DNA of 53,879 nt from Caldilineaceae bacterium bin5. GTDB taxonomy: Bacteria > Chloroflexota > Anaerolineae > Caldilineales > Caldilineaceae. Shown in pieces: positions 28,024-36,325 of this stretch. Where the stretch lies: assembly GCA_002238445.1 (NCBI GenBank), contig MPML01000029.1, positions 1 to 53,879 of the forward strand, read 5' to 3'. Position 1 is the stretch's first letter; the number at the start of each line of letters is the position of its first letter. The position numbers and the translations under genes are program-made. The notes beneath the pieces are model-generated. The model saw nothing but the letters and a program-made list of their open reading frames with translations, did not search any database and had not been told where the DNA came from.

Positions 28024-29172
28024 TCAAAAATTGGAATACGGGTCAAGCGCGTCGCGCAGGCCGTCGCCAATGAAATTGAAGGCGAGGACTGTCGCCATAA
28101 TGAAGAATGCCGGGGCGATCAGCCAGGGCATCTGCGAGAGAAAGGAGACCTTCTGCGCGTCCTGGAGCAGCACGCCCCAACTGATCATCGGAGGCTGGAT
28201 ACCGAGCCCGAGAAAGCTCAGAGCAGTTTCGCCCAGGATAATGCCGGGCACTGCAAGCGTCGCGGCCACAATAACGTAGCTCAGGTTGGTGGGCAGGATG
28301 TGGCGGATCAGAATCCACCAGGTCCCGCCGCCGCCCATGCGGGAGGCGAGCACGAATTCCTCAGATTTGACCGCAAGCGTCATACCGCGCACCACGCGGG
28401 CCAGGCCGCCCCAACCCACGATCGAAAGCAGGATGGTGATGAGCAAGAAGATGCGAATTGAACTCCAGTGCCGCGGCAATGAGAGCGAAAGCGCCATCCA
28501 CAAGGGCAGGCTGGGGAAGGAAAGGAGCACTTCGATGCCGCGCTGGATCACGGCATCTACCGCACCGCCAAGGTAGCCGGATGCCATTCCGATGACGATG
28601 CCGAGAATGAGGCTGATGGCCACGCCAATCAGGCCGACCGTGGTTGAGATGCGGCCGCCAAATAGGATGCGGGAGAAGAGATCGCGGCCCTGCGTGTCGG
28701 TGCCTAGGAGGAAGACCGGCGAATCCTGCGCGCCGAATAGATGCAGGTCGCTGTCCCAGAAGAGGAAAGTGTACTCGTCTCCGCGCACGAATAACCGCAG
28801 AGGAAAGCGCTGGTCCGTATCCTTGGTGTACATGCGCTCCATCGTTTTCGGGTCGCGTGACTGCACCGTGGCGAAGACGAATGGCCGCAAGTGGAACTTG
28901 CCGTCGGCGTCGATAAATGTTGGCAGCAGCGGCGGATGCGCGACCTTTTCGAGGAAGCGCGTGTTGGGATCGTAGGGAGCGAAGAAAGGACAGACCAACG
29001 TTACGAGGTAGATGATTACAAGAGCGAAGGCCGCCACGACGGCAGCATGGTTTCTCAGGAACCGCAGGTAGATGAGACGGCCATAGGAGACCTGTTTGGT
29101 TACGTCGAACCGCTCTTCCGCCTCGACTTCGGTCTCAAGGGACGTGACATTTTCAGCAGCGTCTTGCACCAC
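28024..29172 (-). CDS. ABC transporter permease (OppC/DppC type) with an enlarged first loop
   Basis: 382 residues with a GTG start and AAGGAG upstream. The first membrane segment lies near residues 42-64. An insertion of about 80 residues (PNTRFLEKV to HLFGAQDSP) precedes the usual LGTDTQGRDLFSRILFGGR, which explains the length compared with about 300 for typical DppC. The EAA-type loop is EFVLASRMGGGGTWWILIRH, and the end FIGDGLRDALDPY is diagnostic of the family. It pairs with the DppB-type subunit encoded 12 bases upstream. Confidence 0.93.
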   Translation of the reverse strand: MVQDAAENVTSLETEVEAEERFDVTKQVSYGRLIYLRFLRNHAAVVAAFALVIIYLVTLVCPFFAPYDPNTRFLEKVAHPPLLPTFIDADGKFHLRPFVFATVQSRDPKTMERMYTKDTDQRFPLRLFVRGDEYTFLFWDSDLHLFGAQDSPVFLLGTDTQGRDLFSRILFGGRISTTVGLIGVAISLILGIVIGMASGYLGGAVDAVIQRGIEVLLSFPSLPLWMALSLSLPRHWSSIRIFLLITILLSIVGWGGLARVVRGMTLAVKSEEFVLASRMGGGGTWWILIRHILPTNLSYVIVAATLAVPGIILGETALSFLGLGIQPPMISWGVLLQDAQKVSFLSQMPWLIAPAFFIMATVLAFNFIGDGLRDALDPYSNF

Positions 29173-29184
29173 ACCACGCTCCTT

Positions 29185-30180
29185 CTAGCTTTCGAAACGA
29201 ATGCGCGGGTCGAGCCAGGCCAGCGCGAGATCCGCGAGAAAGTTGCCGATGACGAGGGCCAGGGTCAGGACGACGAGAATGCTGCAGGCGAGGTAGACGT
29301 CCTCGCCAAGAAGTGAATCGAGCAACAGCGGTCCGATCAATGGCAGCGTCAGGACGATGGCGACGATTGTTGAGCCGCTGATGATCTGTGGGAACCGCAT
29401 GCCGATGCTGGAGATGATCGGATTGATGGCGACGCGCAGGGCATGGCGAAAGTAGACCTTGGCGCTGGACAGCCCTTTCATCCGTGCAGTGTCAATATAC
29501 GGCTCGCCAAGGGTGTCGAGCATGCGGGCGCGCATCACGCGGATCGTGCCCGCCGTGTCGCCCAGACCGACGATGAACAGAATGATCCAGACATGCTTGA
29601 GCATATCCACGAACTTGGCCCATGACCATTCAGCGGTCACATATTCGGGCGAAAAGAGGCCGGCAACGGTGGTCGCGCCCAGCAATGTGACGGACAGCAG
29701 CAGAAATACGAGCGCGGTGATAAAACTGGGCACGGAGACGCCTAATAGCGCCAGGAAGGTGAAGGAGTGGTCCCAGGCAGAGTACTGTCTGATGGCGGAG
29801 AGCATGCCAATGGGAACGGCGACGATGAACATGAAGACCAGGGTAGCGATGCTGATCCACATGGTCAGGCTCAGGCGCTCGCCCATGAGCTCGCTGGCGG
29901 GGCGATTGTGCTGCATGGAGTAGCCCATGTCGCCCTTCATGAGGGACCAGGCCCACTTGCCAAAGCGAATGACCCAGTTTTCCCCAAGGCCGTAGCGCGC
30001 CCGGTACATTTCCACGGTCGAGTCAATGACTTTGGGGTCGACGTTTTGCTCGGTCAGTTGCTCGCGCAGCGTGGTGAGGAAGTCGCCGGGCGGGAGTTCG
30101 ACGATGATGAAGCTGACCAGCATGACCACCAACATGACGATGATCATCTGGATGAAACGCTGCAAAATGTAGGTTTTCAT
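29185..30180 (-). CDS. ABC transporter permease (OppB/DppB type)
   Basis: 331 residues. MKTYILQRFIQMIIVMLVVMLVSFIIV is the usual N-terminus with the first membrane segment. GDMGYSMQHNRPASELMGERLSLTM and the coupling loop YIDTARMKGLSSAKVYFRHAL place it in the DppB group. It forms the channel for an oligopeptide or oligosaccharide with the DppC-type subunit. A long hairpin (30343-30397) separates it from the binding-protein gene upstream. Confidence 0.94.
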   Translation of the reverse strand: MKTYILQRFIQMIIVMLVVMLVSFIIVELPPGDFLTTLREQLTEQNVDPKVIDSTVEMYRARYGLGENWVIRFGKWAWSLMKGDMGYSMQHNRPASELMGERLSLTMWISIATLVFMFIVAVPIGMLSAIRQYSAWDHSFTFLALLGVSVPSFITALVFLLLSVTLLGATTVAGLFSPEYVTAEWSWAKFVDMLKHVWIILFIVGLGDTAGTIRVMRARMLDTLGEPYIDTARMKGLSSAKVYFRHALRVAINPIISSIGMRFPQIISGSTIVAIVLTLPLIGPLLLDSLLGEDVYLACSILVVLTLALVIGNFLADLALAWLDPRIRFES

Positions 30181-30342
30181 CGAAAGCCAAAGATATATGG
30201 CTTGTAGCGGGACAGTGATTCAAGATAACCGACGATGCATGGCCGTCAAAACGCGTTTTGCGGCCCAAAGTGCTGAACCTGACGCCCACCAGCCAATATC
30301 CAACTGTGCCATGACGGCGGAACTACGCATGCGAGCAAGAAA

Positions 30343-30397
30343 GAGCCTTTCACAGATCCACGGGTGAGGCCTACAGGTGAAGATCTGTGAAAGGCTC
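30343..30397 (-). terminator. Long hairpin between binding-protein and permease genes
   Basis: GAGCCTTTCACAGATC (30343-30358) and its exact complement (30382-30397) make a perfect 16-bp stem with a 23-base loop. On the minus strand it is followed by TTTCTT. It lies 68 bases after the stop of the binding-protein gene and before the permeases, so it should lower permease expression or protect the binding-protein mRNA. Confidence 0.7.
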
Positions 30398-30464
30398 CGC
30401 ATTCTACATGATGCAAGACTGTCTATAAGCCGCGAACGAGATAACCGCCAACGAGCAGCGACTG

Positions 30465-32456
30465 TTATTCAGTCCAGAACCAGGAACGGGGCCAGAATTC
30501 CTCGTCTCCCGCGCCGAGCTTCCAGGGAATCTCTTCTTCCCTGCCCCAAATGCCGCGCAGCTTCTTGTTGGCGACGAGAACGTGGGGCACCGTCTGCACC
30601 ATGCCGATGAACCAGCAGGAATCGGCCATCCAGACGCGACGTTCGTGGATCAGCTCTTCGCGCTCTTCCTCGCTGATGACACTGAGAATCTTGTCTCCCA
30701 GTTCGAGGAAGTATTTCAGGTCGTCCGGCGGTTCAACGCCCTGCACCTCATCTGCAGGCAAATCCCTTGTCACCCACCAGCGGTAGGAGGGCGCACCCCA
30801 GCGCAGACCAGTGCTGTGCTTGAGGTCGAACATGACGTCGCCGCCGATGCTGGAGCGGACGTAGGCGTGCGAAATGCCCTCTCTCCATTCGGCGATCATG
30901 TCGCCGGGCGACGCGACTGTGACGACGGTACGCAGTCCAATTTCGTTCCAGCCCTCCGCGGCGATCTCCGCCGATTCCTGCGCGCCGGGATGCCAGCCAG
31001 GAGCGGAACCGAGAATGAAGGTCATGGTTTCGCCGTTTTCATATGTGCGAAAGCCTTCGTCGTCCCTCTCCGTAAGGCCCAGGTCGTCCAGCATCTGTGA
31101 TGCGGCATCGAGATTGAATTCGACCCACTTGCCATCGATCTCGGGATCAAAGACGCCGGGCAGGCTGAAGCCGTGACCGATTTTACCAAGGCCGAAGTAG
31201 GCGGTCTCATTGATGGTGGCCCGATCGACCGCGATAGATAGGGCGCGGCGGAAGTCCGCCTGCTTTAGGAGGGCATCCATGTTGGCATCGTCGGCGTGTG
31301 CGCTGAAATAGATGCCCTGCTGGGCCCCCTCAGGCTTGATCGTGTAGATGAAGTCGAGCGTGTCCCCCGCCTGTTCATTGAGGAAAGGAACGTCCGTAAC
31401 CGAGCCGAGACGGCGCTCCCAATGGGTCTCGCCTGCCACGAGTTTGAGCAAAATAACATCCTTGTCACGTGAGCCAAGCAGGAGATTCTCCATCACTTCG
31501 ACATATGGCATCTGCTGACCCCAACGGTCTACGCAGTGGAAGTAGTGGTTGCGGTCGAGGCGGGCGAGCTGCCCCTCGGCGTATTCAAGCGGCTTCCAGC
31601 CCCAGAGGACCGGGCGCTCAGGATCCTGAATGGTCATCTGGAATGGCAGTCGGTCCTGTACTTCCTTCTGGAACTGCTCCTTGGGATCCTCGTAACTGTC
31701 CATCCGGTTGTAGTCGGGATGGTACTTCTGCACATAGTGCGGCGCCGATTGGCTCCACAGACCTGCTTCGCCCCCGGCAACGCCGCGGCTCAGTTCCAGG
31801 AACAGGGAGTTTGGGTTGGCGAACTCAAAGCGGACGGTGAAGTCGTCGACCGCCACGATTCTGTCGGTCGTGGTCTCCATCCCTGCCCACCCCATCGGCG
31901 CATCGAGATATTCCGAGTGGATGACGTTATCGTAGTACCACTGCATGTCGTGGGCGGTTAGAGGCGTCCCGTCAGACCACTTGTGGCCTTCGCGCAGGTG
32001 GAAAGTGAAGCTGGTGGCGTCGTCCGATACCTCCCAGCTTTCGGCCATGTCGGCAACGAATGTGCGGGTATCGTCGGCGGTGTAGCGGGCCAGCCCGAAG
32101 GTAGCGAGGCCGTTAATGCCACCTGCATTGCCGATGCGGACCGTGCCGCCGTATTTGCCCTGCTCCTTCTCCATTGCGACTACATCGTAGTCGGCCCAGA
32201 CCAGCGGATTGGCGGGCAACCGTTCCTCCACCGGGGGCAGCTCACCGGCGCTGACAAGCTCGGCGCTGGTTGGGCTTTCGCTGTACTGACCTGAAGTTGC
32301 GGCCGGCAGTTCAGCAGCTGCTGGCGCCTCTGCCGGTGCTTCCGCAGCTGGCTCTGCGGGCGCTTCGGCCGCTCCACACGCGACCAGTACGCTTCCCAGG
32401 GCGGTCATGCTGGACAGGCGGATGAAATGGCGTCGAGTAATCACGTGCTTCTTCAT
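30465..32456 (-). CDS. ABC transporter substrate-binding lipoprotein (family 5)
   Basis: 663 residues. The N-terminus carries a twin-arginine-like TRRHFIRLS, a hydrophobic run and the lipobox LVACG, so export may use the Tat route. A long Ala/Pro/Glu linker follows to about residue 60. The mature part has SBP_bac_5 features (TADDTRTFVADMAESWEVSDD, FTFHLREGHKWSDGTPLTAHD). It is larger than typical DppA/OppA (about 540), as is common for sugar-oligomer or unknown-ligand members. A purine-rich AGGGAG site precedes the ATG. First gene of the operon to 23631. Confidence 0.93.
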   Translation of the reverse strand: MKKHVITRRHFIRLSSMTALGSVLVACGAAEAPAEPAAEAPAEAPAAAELPAATSGQYSESPTSAELVSAGELPPVEERLPANPLVWADYDVVAMEKEQGKYGGTVRIGNAGGINGLATFGLARYTADDTRTFVADMAESWEVSDDATSFTFHLREGHKWSDGTPLTAHDMQWYYDNVIHSEYLDAPMGWAGMETTTDRIVAVDDFTVRFEFANPNSLFLELSRGVAGGEAGLWSQSAPHYVQKYHPDYNRMDSYEDPKEQFQKEVQDRLPFQMTIQDPERPVLWGWKPLEYAEGQLARLDRNHYFHCVDRWGQQMPYVEVMENLLLGSRDKDVILLKLVAGETHWERRLGSVTDVPFLNEQAGDTLDFIYTIKPEGAQQGIYFSAHADDANMDALLKQADFRRALSIAVDRATINETAYFGLGKIGHGFSLPGVFDPEIDGKWVEFNLDAASQMLDDLGLTERDDEGFRTYENGETMTFILGSAPGWHPGAQESAEIAAEGWNEIGLRTVVTVASPGDMIAEWREGISHAYVRSSIGGDVMFDLKHSTGLRWGAPSYRWWVTRDLPADEVQGVEPPDDLKYFLELGDKILSVISEEEREELIHERRVWMADSCWFIGMVQTVPHVLVANKKLRGIWGREEEIPWKLGAGDEEFWPRSWFWTE

Positions 32457-32553
32457 GGTTCGCTCCCTTTAGCTAGGTTGGCTTATGTGGCGCGCTGCTC
32501 TAGGCAAAAAGCTTCAACGGAGAACCGAACAGAGAATAAAGCATTCAAATCCA

Positions 32554-32854
32554 GTTACTACTCAGCCGCAAATGATTCGTAACCCTGGACGAGGCGGTCA
32601 AAGGTGTTCCATCTCCCCTCATTGTTTTATTATGGGCGGTCGGGCGCAAGCGCCCTCCCTTGTGCAGGGGCTGCGCCCCCGCAACGCCCCCCTCGGTCTA
32701 CCCACCATGCTGGTTCTTCTCCACCACTGTGGCATGCCGACAGTGCGCCCAAACCAACCCGGCGGCTGCCAACCGAATACGCCATTAAGAGTCCGTATGG
32801 CGGCGAAGATGAAGCGTTGGTCAGTACACATACTGTAAGCGGCTTAGTGGTCAC
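32554..32854 (-). mobile_element. Dispersed TIR element, copy C (complete)
   Basis: 301 bases with ends GTTACTACTCAGCC (32554-32567) and GGCTTAGTGGTCAC (32841-32854). CAAATC occurs close on the left (32546-32551) and directly on the right (32855-32860), a possible target duplication. The core hairpin is GGGCGC/GCGCCC at 32642-32655. Orientation is opposite to copy B. The remaining bases up to the metF terminator show no supported gene. Confidence 0.75.
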
Positions 32855-33124
32855 CAAATCTTTGTGAATTATATTCTATAAAATCGACACCCGTCAAGCA
32901 GGGTTTTTCGGCCACTCTTGCGCGCCGGATTTCGCCCAACCAAGCCGTGTTTCGAAAATGCGAATGCGTGAACACGGCTGGAGCGAGCCGCTCAGAGACA
33001 GGAGCCGTCCACGGGGACGAGGAGGGCATGGCTCCGCATATGGGAGTTACCGTCGCTTTCGGAAGAGAAACTGAGGGGACGGTTAATGGTAATGCCAGCT
33101 GTGCGCTGCCGGTTCAGGCATGCG

Positions 33125-33155
33125 CAAAAAAAAGAGCCACCGGCACCGGTAGCTC
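33125..33155 (-). terminator. Rho-independent terminator of metF
   Basis: On the minus strand GAGCTACCGG and CCGGTGGCTC form a 10-bp stem (one T-G pair) with a 2-base loop, followed by a run of at least eight T. It lies 26 bases after the metF stop. Confidence 0.9.
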
Positions 33156-33180
33156 TTCGTATTTGAAAACAGAATAAAAG

Positions 33181-34152
33181 TTATTCCTCAGGCCGCGACC
33201 GCAAAATCCCTGCCCGCTCCACAATCTCCGGCACTGTCTCCTCCTGCCGGTATGCCATGATGTGGACCCCGTGCACCCCTTCGATCTGCTTCACCTCCTC
33301 GATGATCTCCACGCAGATCTGAATGCCCTCCGCCCGCTTGCCCTTCCTTGGCGTCTTCGCCAACCTGTCCACAACCGCATCGGGAATATGCACGCCCGGC
33401 ACGCGGCTGCGCATGAACTCCGCCGCCCGCTCCGAGCGCAACGGCCCCACACCCACAAGCATGTAGACCCGTTCGTGCAGGCCCATGTCCCGCGCCCGCC
33501 GCATGAACGCCTCGAAAACCGGCACGTCGTAACAGTACTGTGTCTGGATAAACTGCGCGCCTGCCTCGATCTTCTTGGCAAGCCGCAGATGGCGCAGATC
33601 CTGCGGCGGCACAAACGGGTTGGCAGCCGCGCCAAGAAAAAAGTCAGGTGCCGTCGTCAGCTTGCGCCCGCTCAGAAAGACCCCCTGATCCCGCAAGATC
33701 TGGGCCGTGCGCAGCAGTTGCAGCGCGTCAAAGTCGAAGACCCGCCGCGCCTCCGGCTGGTCGCCCGCACTCACGTCGTCACCGGTCAGACAAAGCACAT
33801 TACGCACACCCAGCGCCGCCGCTCCCAGCAGATCGCCTTGGATCGCGATCCGGTTGCGGTCCCGGCAGCTTACCTGCAGGACCGGCTCATAGCCCGCCCG
33901 CGCCATCAGCGCGCAGCAGGCCACACTGCTCATGTGGCAGTTCGCGCCCGACCCGTCGGTAGCATTGATGCCGTCGCATACGTCCCCTAGCGCCAAAACA
34001 TTGGCATAAACATCCTTCGGGTCCGCCGAATCCGGCGCGTTCAACTCCGCGGTCACCGCGAAGTGGCCGCCCTTCAAAACCTGCAGCAGACGAGATTCAC
34101 TACCGAGCGATTCCCCTTCACTAGCCGTCGGATGCTGGTCTGGATTTTCCAT
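33181..34152 (-). CDS. metF: Methylenetetrahydrofolate reductase
   Basis: 323 residues, FAD-binding TIM-barrel family. Visible signatures are FAVTAELNAP near the N-terminus, GINATDGSGANCHMSS, NVLCLTGDDVSAG and AGAQFIQTQYCYDVPVFEAFM, which carry the family flavin and folate-binding positions. It reduces 5,10-methylene-THF to 5-methyl-THF for methionine synthesis or for a methyl-branch pathway. The upstream neighbour encodes the small MTHFR-C (MetV-like) partner, so the enzyme is probably a MetF-MetV complex rather than a simple E. coli-type MetF. Confidence 0.93.
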   Translation of the reverse strand: MENPDQHPTASEGESLGSESRLLQVLKGGHFAVTAELNAPDSADPKDVYANVLALGDVCDGINATDGSGANCHMSSVACCALMARAGYEPVLQVSCRDRNRIAIQGDLLGAAALGVRNVLCLTGDDVSAGDQPEARRVFDFDALQLLRTAQILRDQGVFLSGRKLTTAPDFFLGAAANPFVPPQDLRHLRLAKKIEAGAQFIQTQYCYDVPVFEAFMRRARDMGLHERVYMLVGVGPLRSERAAEFMRSRVPGVHIPDAVVDRLAKTPRKGKRAEGIQICVEIIEEVKQIEGVHGVHIMAYRQEETVPEIVERAGILRSRPEE

Positions 34153-34249
34153 GAGAGAGACAAAGAGGTGGACGTTCTCAGTTTCTGAGGAATGTTTGAC
34201 GCGCCCCGGCTCGCAAGAGCCGCACCACGCGGGTCAACGCTGAACGACC

Positions 34250-34762
34250 CTACTCCAACTCAATCGTTGACCAACCGGAGGGCTGCTGCGCGTCAACGCC
34301 CTCCAACAAATTCAGCCACGCGCTGCTGTTCTGCAAAGAGCGGTTCACCGGCGGTTGCAGCAACTGGATCTCCCCGCCGTAGCGCCCCATCTGCGCGTCC
34401 CGCTGCCATGCCTGCACCCACACACACGGCATCTCCGGGATCACCTCGCAATGCCCGTTCTGGCGCACGCCCCCGCAAGGTCCGTTTCGCAGGTTCTTTG
34501 GGCAGTTCATCGGGCAGGTCATACCCGTGCTGTGCAAAATACACTGCCCGCACATCTGGCAGTTGAAAAGATAGCCCTTGGAAACCTCTTCACTCCAAAC
34601 GAAAATGCCGTCCATCCACCTTGCCGGCAAAATCCGCTTCAACACCGGGTAGAGCAACTGCAACGCTGACTTCGAGCCCGCGTATATCCCTTCCAACAGG
34701 CGCGGTCGGTTCTTCAACCACTCACTGCCGGGTTTTCTCTTGGATTCGGCGAAGGAAGACAC
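34250..34762 (-). CDS. metV: MTHFR C-terminal-domain protein (MetV-like)
   Basis: 170 residues with a GTG start. The central cysteine cluster FNCQMCGQCILHSTGMTCP, then NCPKNLRNGPCGG and GHCEV, is characteristic of the MTHFR_C zinc/iron-sulfur-type domain found next to MetF in bacteria using the MetVF form. In those systems it partners with MetF and helps electron delivery. The gene lies 97 bases upstream of metF on the same strand. No ribosome site of note. No other Wood-Ljungdahl genes are seen in the window. Confidence 0.85.
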   Translation of the reverse strand: MSSFAESKRKPGSEWLKNRPRLLEGIYAGSKSALQLLYPVLKRILPARWMDGIFVWSEEVSKGYLFNCQMCGQCILHSTGMTCPMNCPKNLRNGPCGGVRQNGHCEVIPEMPCVWVQAWQRDAQMGRYGGEIQLLQPPVNRSLQNSSAWLNLLEGVDAQQPSGWSTIELE

Positions 34763-35006
34763 GGGAAGGAAACCAAGCTCTTTCTGAATGTTTTGGCGTC
34801 AGCAGGATCATACCACATGACGACAGGTTCTCTACACGCCTGTAATCGCTGACCAGTCCCACGAGTCACGTTTGCTCGCGAGACTTTGGGCGCTTCCCGG
34901 ACTAACCCCAATCTACTCCTGCGAATCTCAGCTATGACATATCTCTGCGAACTCTACCAGCTGTCCGCTGCCGTCCACGAAAGGACTGACTACCAAAAAC
35001 TGCAGT

Positions 35007-35747
35007 TCAACCCTCCTGCTGCTCTCGCCAGGCTTCGTATTCTGCCCGGGCGTCCTCTCGCAGCGGGTAATACTTGCGCAAATCGCCGCCTTCGGCCAAT
35101 CGCATCCGCGAGAACTCCTCCCACTCTACGTGCTCGCCTGCATTCTCCAGCAACTCTGGCGCCAGCGCGCTCGGCACGACCACCACCCCGTCGTCGTCGG
35201 CAACGATAATATCGCCCGGCATCACCAGCGCATCGCCGCAGGCCACCGGTACATTGACCGCAAACGGGAAAATGGTGGTCTGTGTGTGGAAGTTCGGCGT
35301 CACGCCCCGCAGCCACAACCCCAAATCCAACTCCTGCGCCTTGGGATAGTCACGGATGCAGCCGTCGATTACCACACCTACGCCGCCCTTGCCCTGGAAG
35401 TAGGTCAGCATCATCTCGCCAAAGACCCCGCTCACCATATTCGCCCTGGCGTCTACAACCACAATATCTCCAGGCTGCGTATGGTAAAGGACATGGCGGT
35501 GAAGCTGCTTCTCCGGGTCGTTGTACTCGTCCACGCTGTAGAGGTCCTCCCTCTTCGGCATGAACTGCAGCGTCAGCGCCGGCCCCGCCACCACTTTCCC
35601 CGGCGTCCACGGCCGCGGCCCCAGTATCTGCGGGTTACTGATGCCCAGGCGGCTCAGCTCGCCGCTCGCTGTCGCCGTCCCAATTTCCGCCAATCCCTCA
35701 ACCAGCGCCCGCGGCGGACGCTGAATGTCCTCGGTCCTGATAGTCAT
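35007..35747 (-). CDS. RraA/HMG-aldolase-family protein
   Basis: 246 residues. The core has ELSRLGISNPQILGPRPW, GDIVVVDARANMVSGVFGEMML and GVVIDGCIRDYPKAQE; the Gly...Arg-Asp pattern binds the metal and carboxylate in 4-hydroxy-4-methyl-2-oxoglutarate/oxaloacetate aldolases of this fold. RraA ribonuclease regulators share the fold but are about 160 residues, so a class II aldolase or decarboxylase-like activity is more likely here. The preceding 244 bases up to metV hold no gene. Confidence 0.75.
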   Translation of the reverse strand: MTIRTEDIQRPPRALVEGLAEIGTATASGELSRLGISNPQILGPRPWTPGKVVAGPALTLQFMPKREDLYSVDEYNDPEKQLHRHVLYHTQPGDIVVVDARANMVSGVFGEMMLTYFQGKGGVGVVIDGCIRDYPKAQELDLGLWLRGVTPNFHTQTTIFPFAVNVPVACGDALVMPGDIIVADDDGVVVVPSALAPELLENAGEHVEWEEFSRMRLAEGGDLRKYYPLREDARAEYEAWREQQEG

Positions 35748-35925
35748 CTCTCATCCTCCCGCAATAGTGAAGACTGCTCCCGTTCAAAATCTCGGCCCAA
35801 TGAGCTCGCACGTTCATCCGCTTCAAGCTCTTTCTCTCTTCCAATTATATCCCTCCATGACAGCTGCCCAAGAATCCCCACCTATCGCAGACTCAAGACG
35901 CCCGGTCTTCAGCCCGAGTGTCATT

Positions 35926-36140
35926 ATGGGCGGTCGGGCCTTCGGCCCTCCCTTGTGCAGGGGCTGCGCCCCCGCAACGCCCCCCTACAAAACCATCGCT
36001 CACCGACCGTGTGTGCTCATTCCAGCCGTGTGGCTCCAGCGACGTGGCGGCAGCCAACCGAATACGTTATCAGATAGCCTGCATGGCGGCCGGGTGAGAG
36101 GGCTGGTCAAGACTGGCACTGTAGATGGCTTAGAAGTTAC
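35926..36140 (-). mobile_element. Dispersed TIR element, copy D (one end missing)
   Basis: 215 bases. The right end GGCTTAGAAGTTAC (36127-36140) matches the family terminal repeat and the core hairpin is GGGCC/GGCCC at 35936-35948. The left end beyond the GGGCGG start is not recognisable, so this copy seems truncated. It fills most of the gap between the RraA-like gene and the protease gene. Confidence 0.7.
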
Positions 36141-36325
36141 CAGGAAAGGGAAAACTGTTCCCTTTGGATGCTGTATTCCTTTCCCGCGTCCTTCCCCTAT
36201 GGTACAATCTTTCGAAGTTCATCTGTTCGAAAGCAATTATCTGCCGGACATTCTCCGGCCCAGTGGACAACGGGCGACTTCCTCACGGCGATTCGCCCAA
36301 GCTGCGTCGACTCAGGATTTTTCCT

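Noticed and set aside
32947..33177. Short plus-strand open frame before metF
   Set aside because: It runs through the metF terminator hairpin and its A/T tract, and has no family resemblance.
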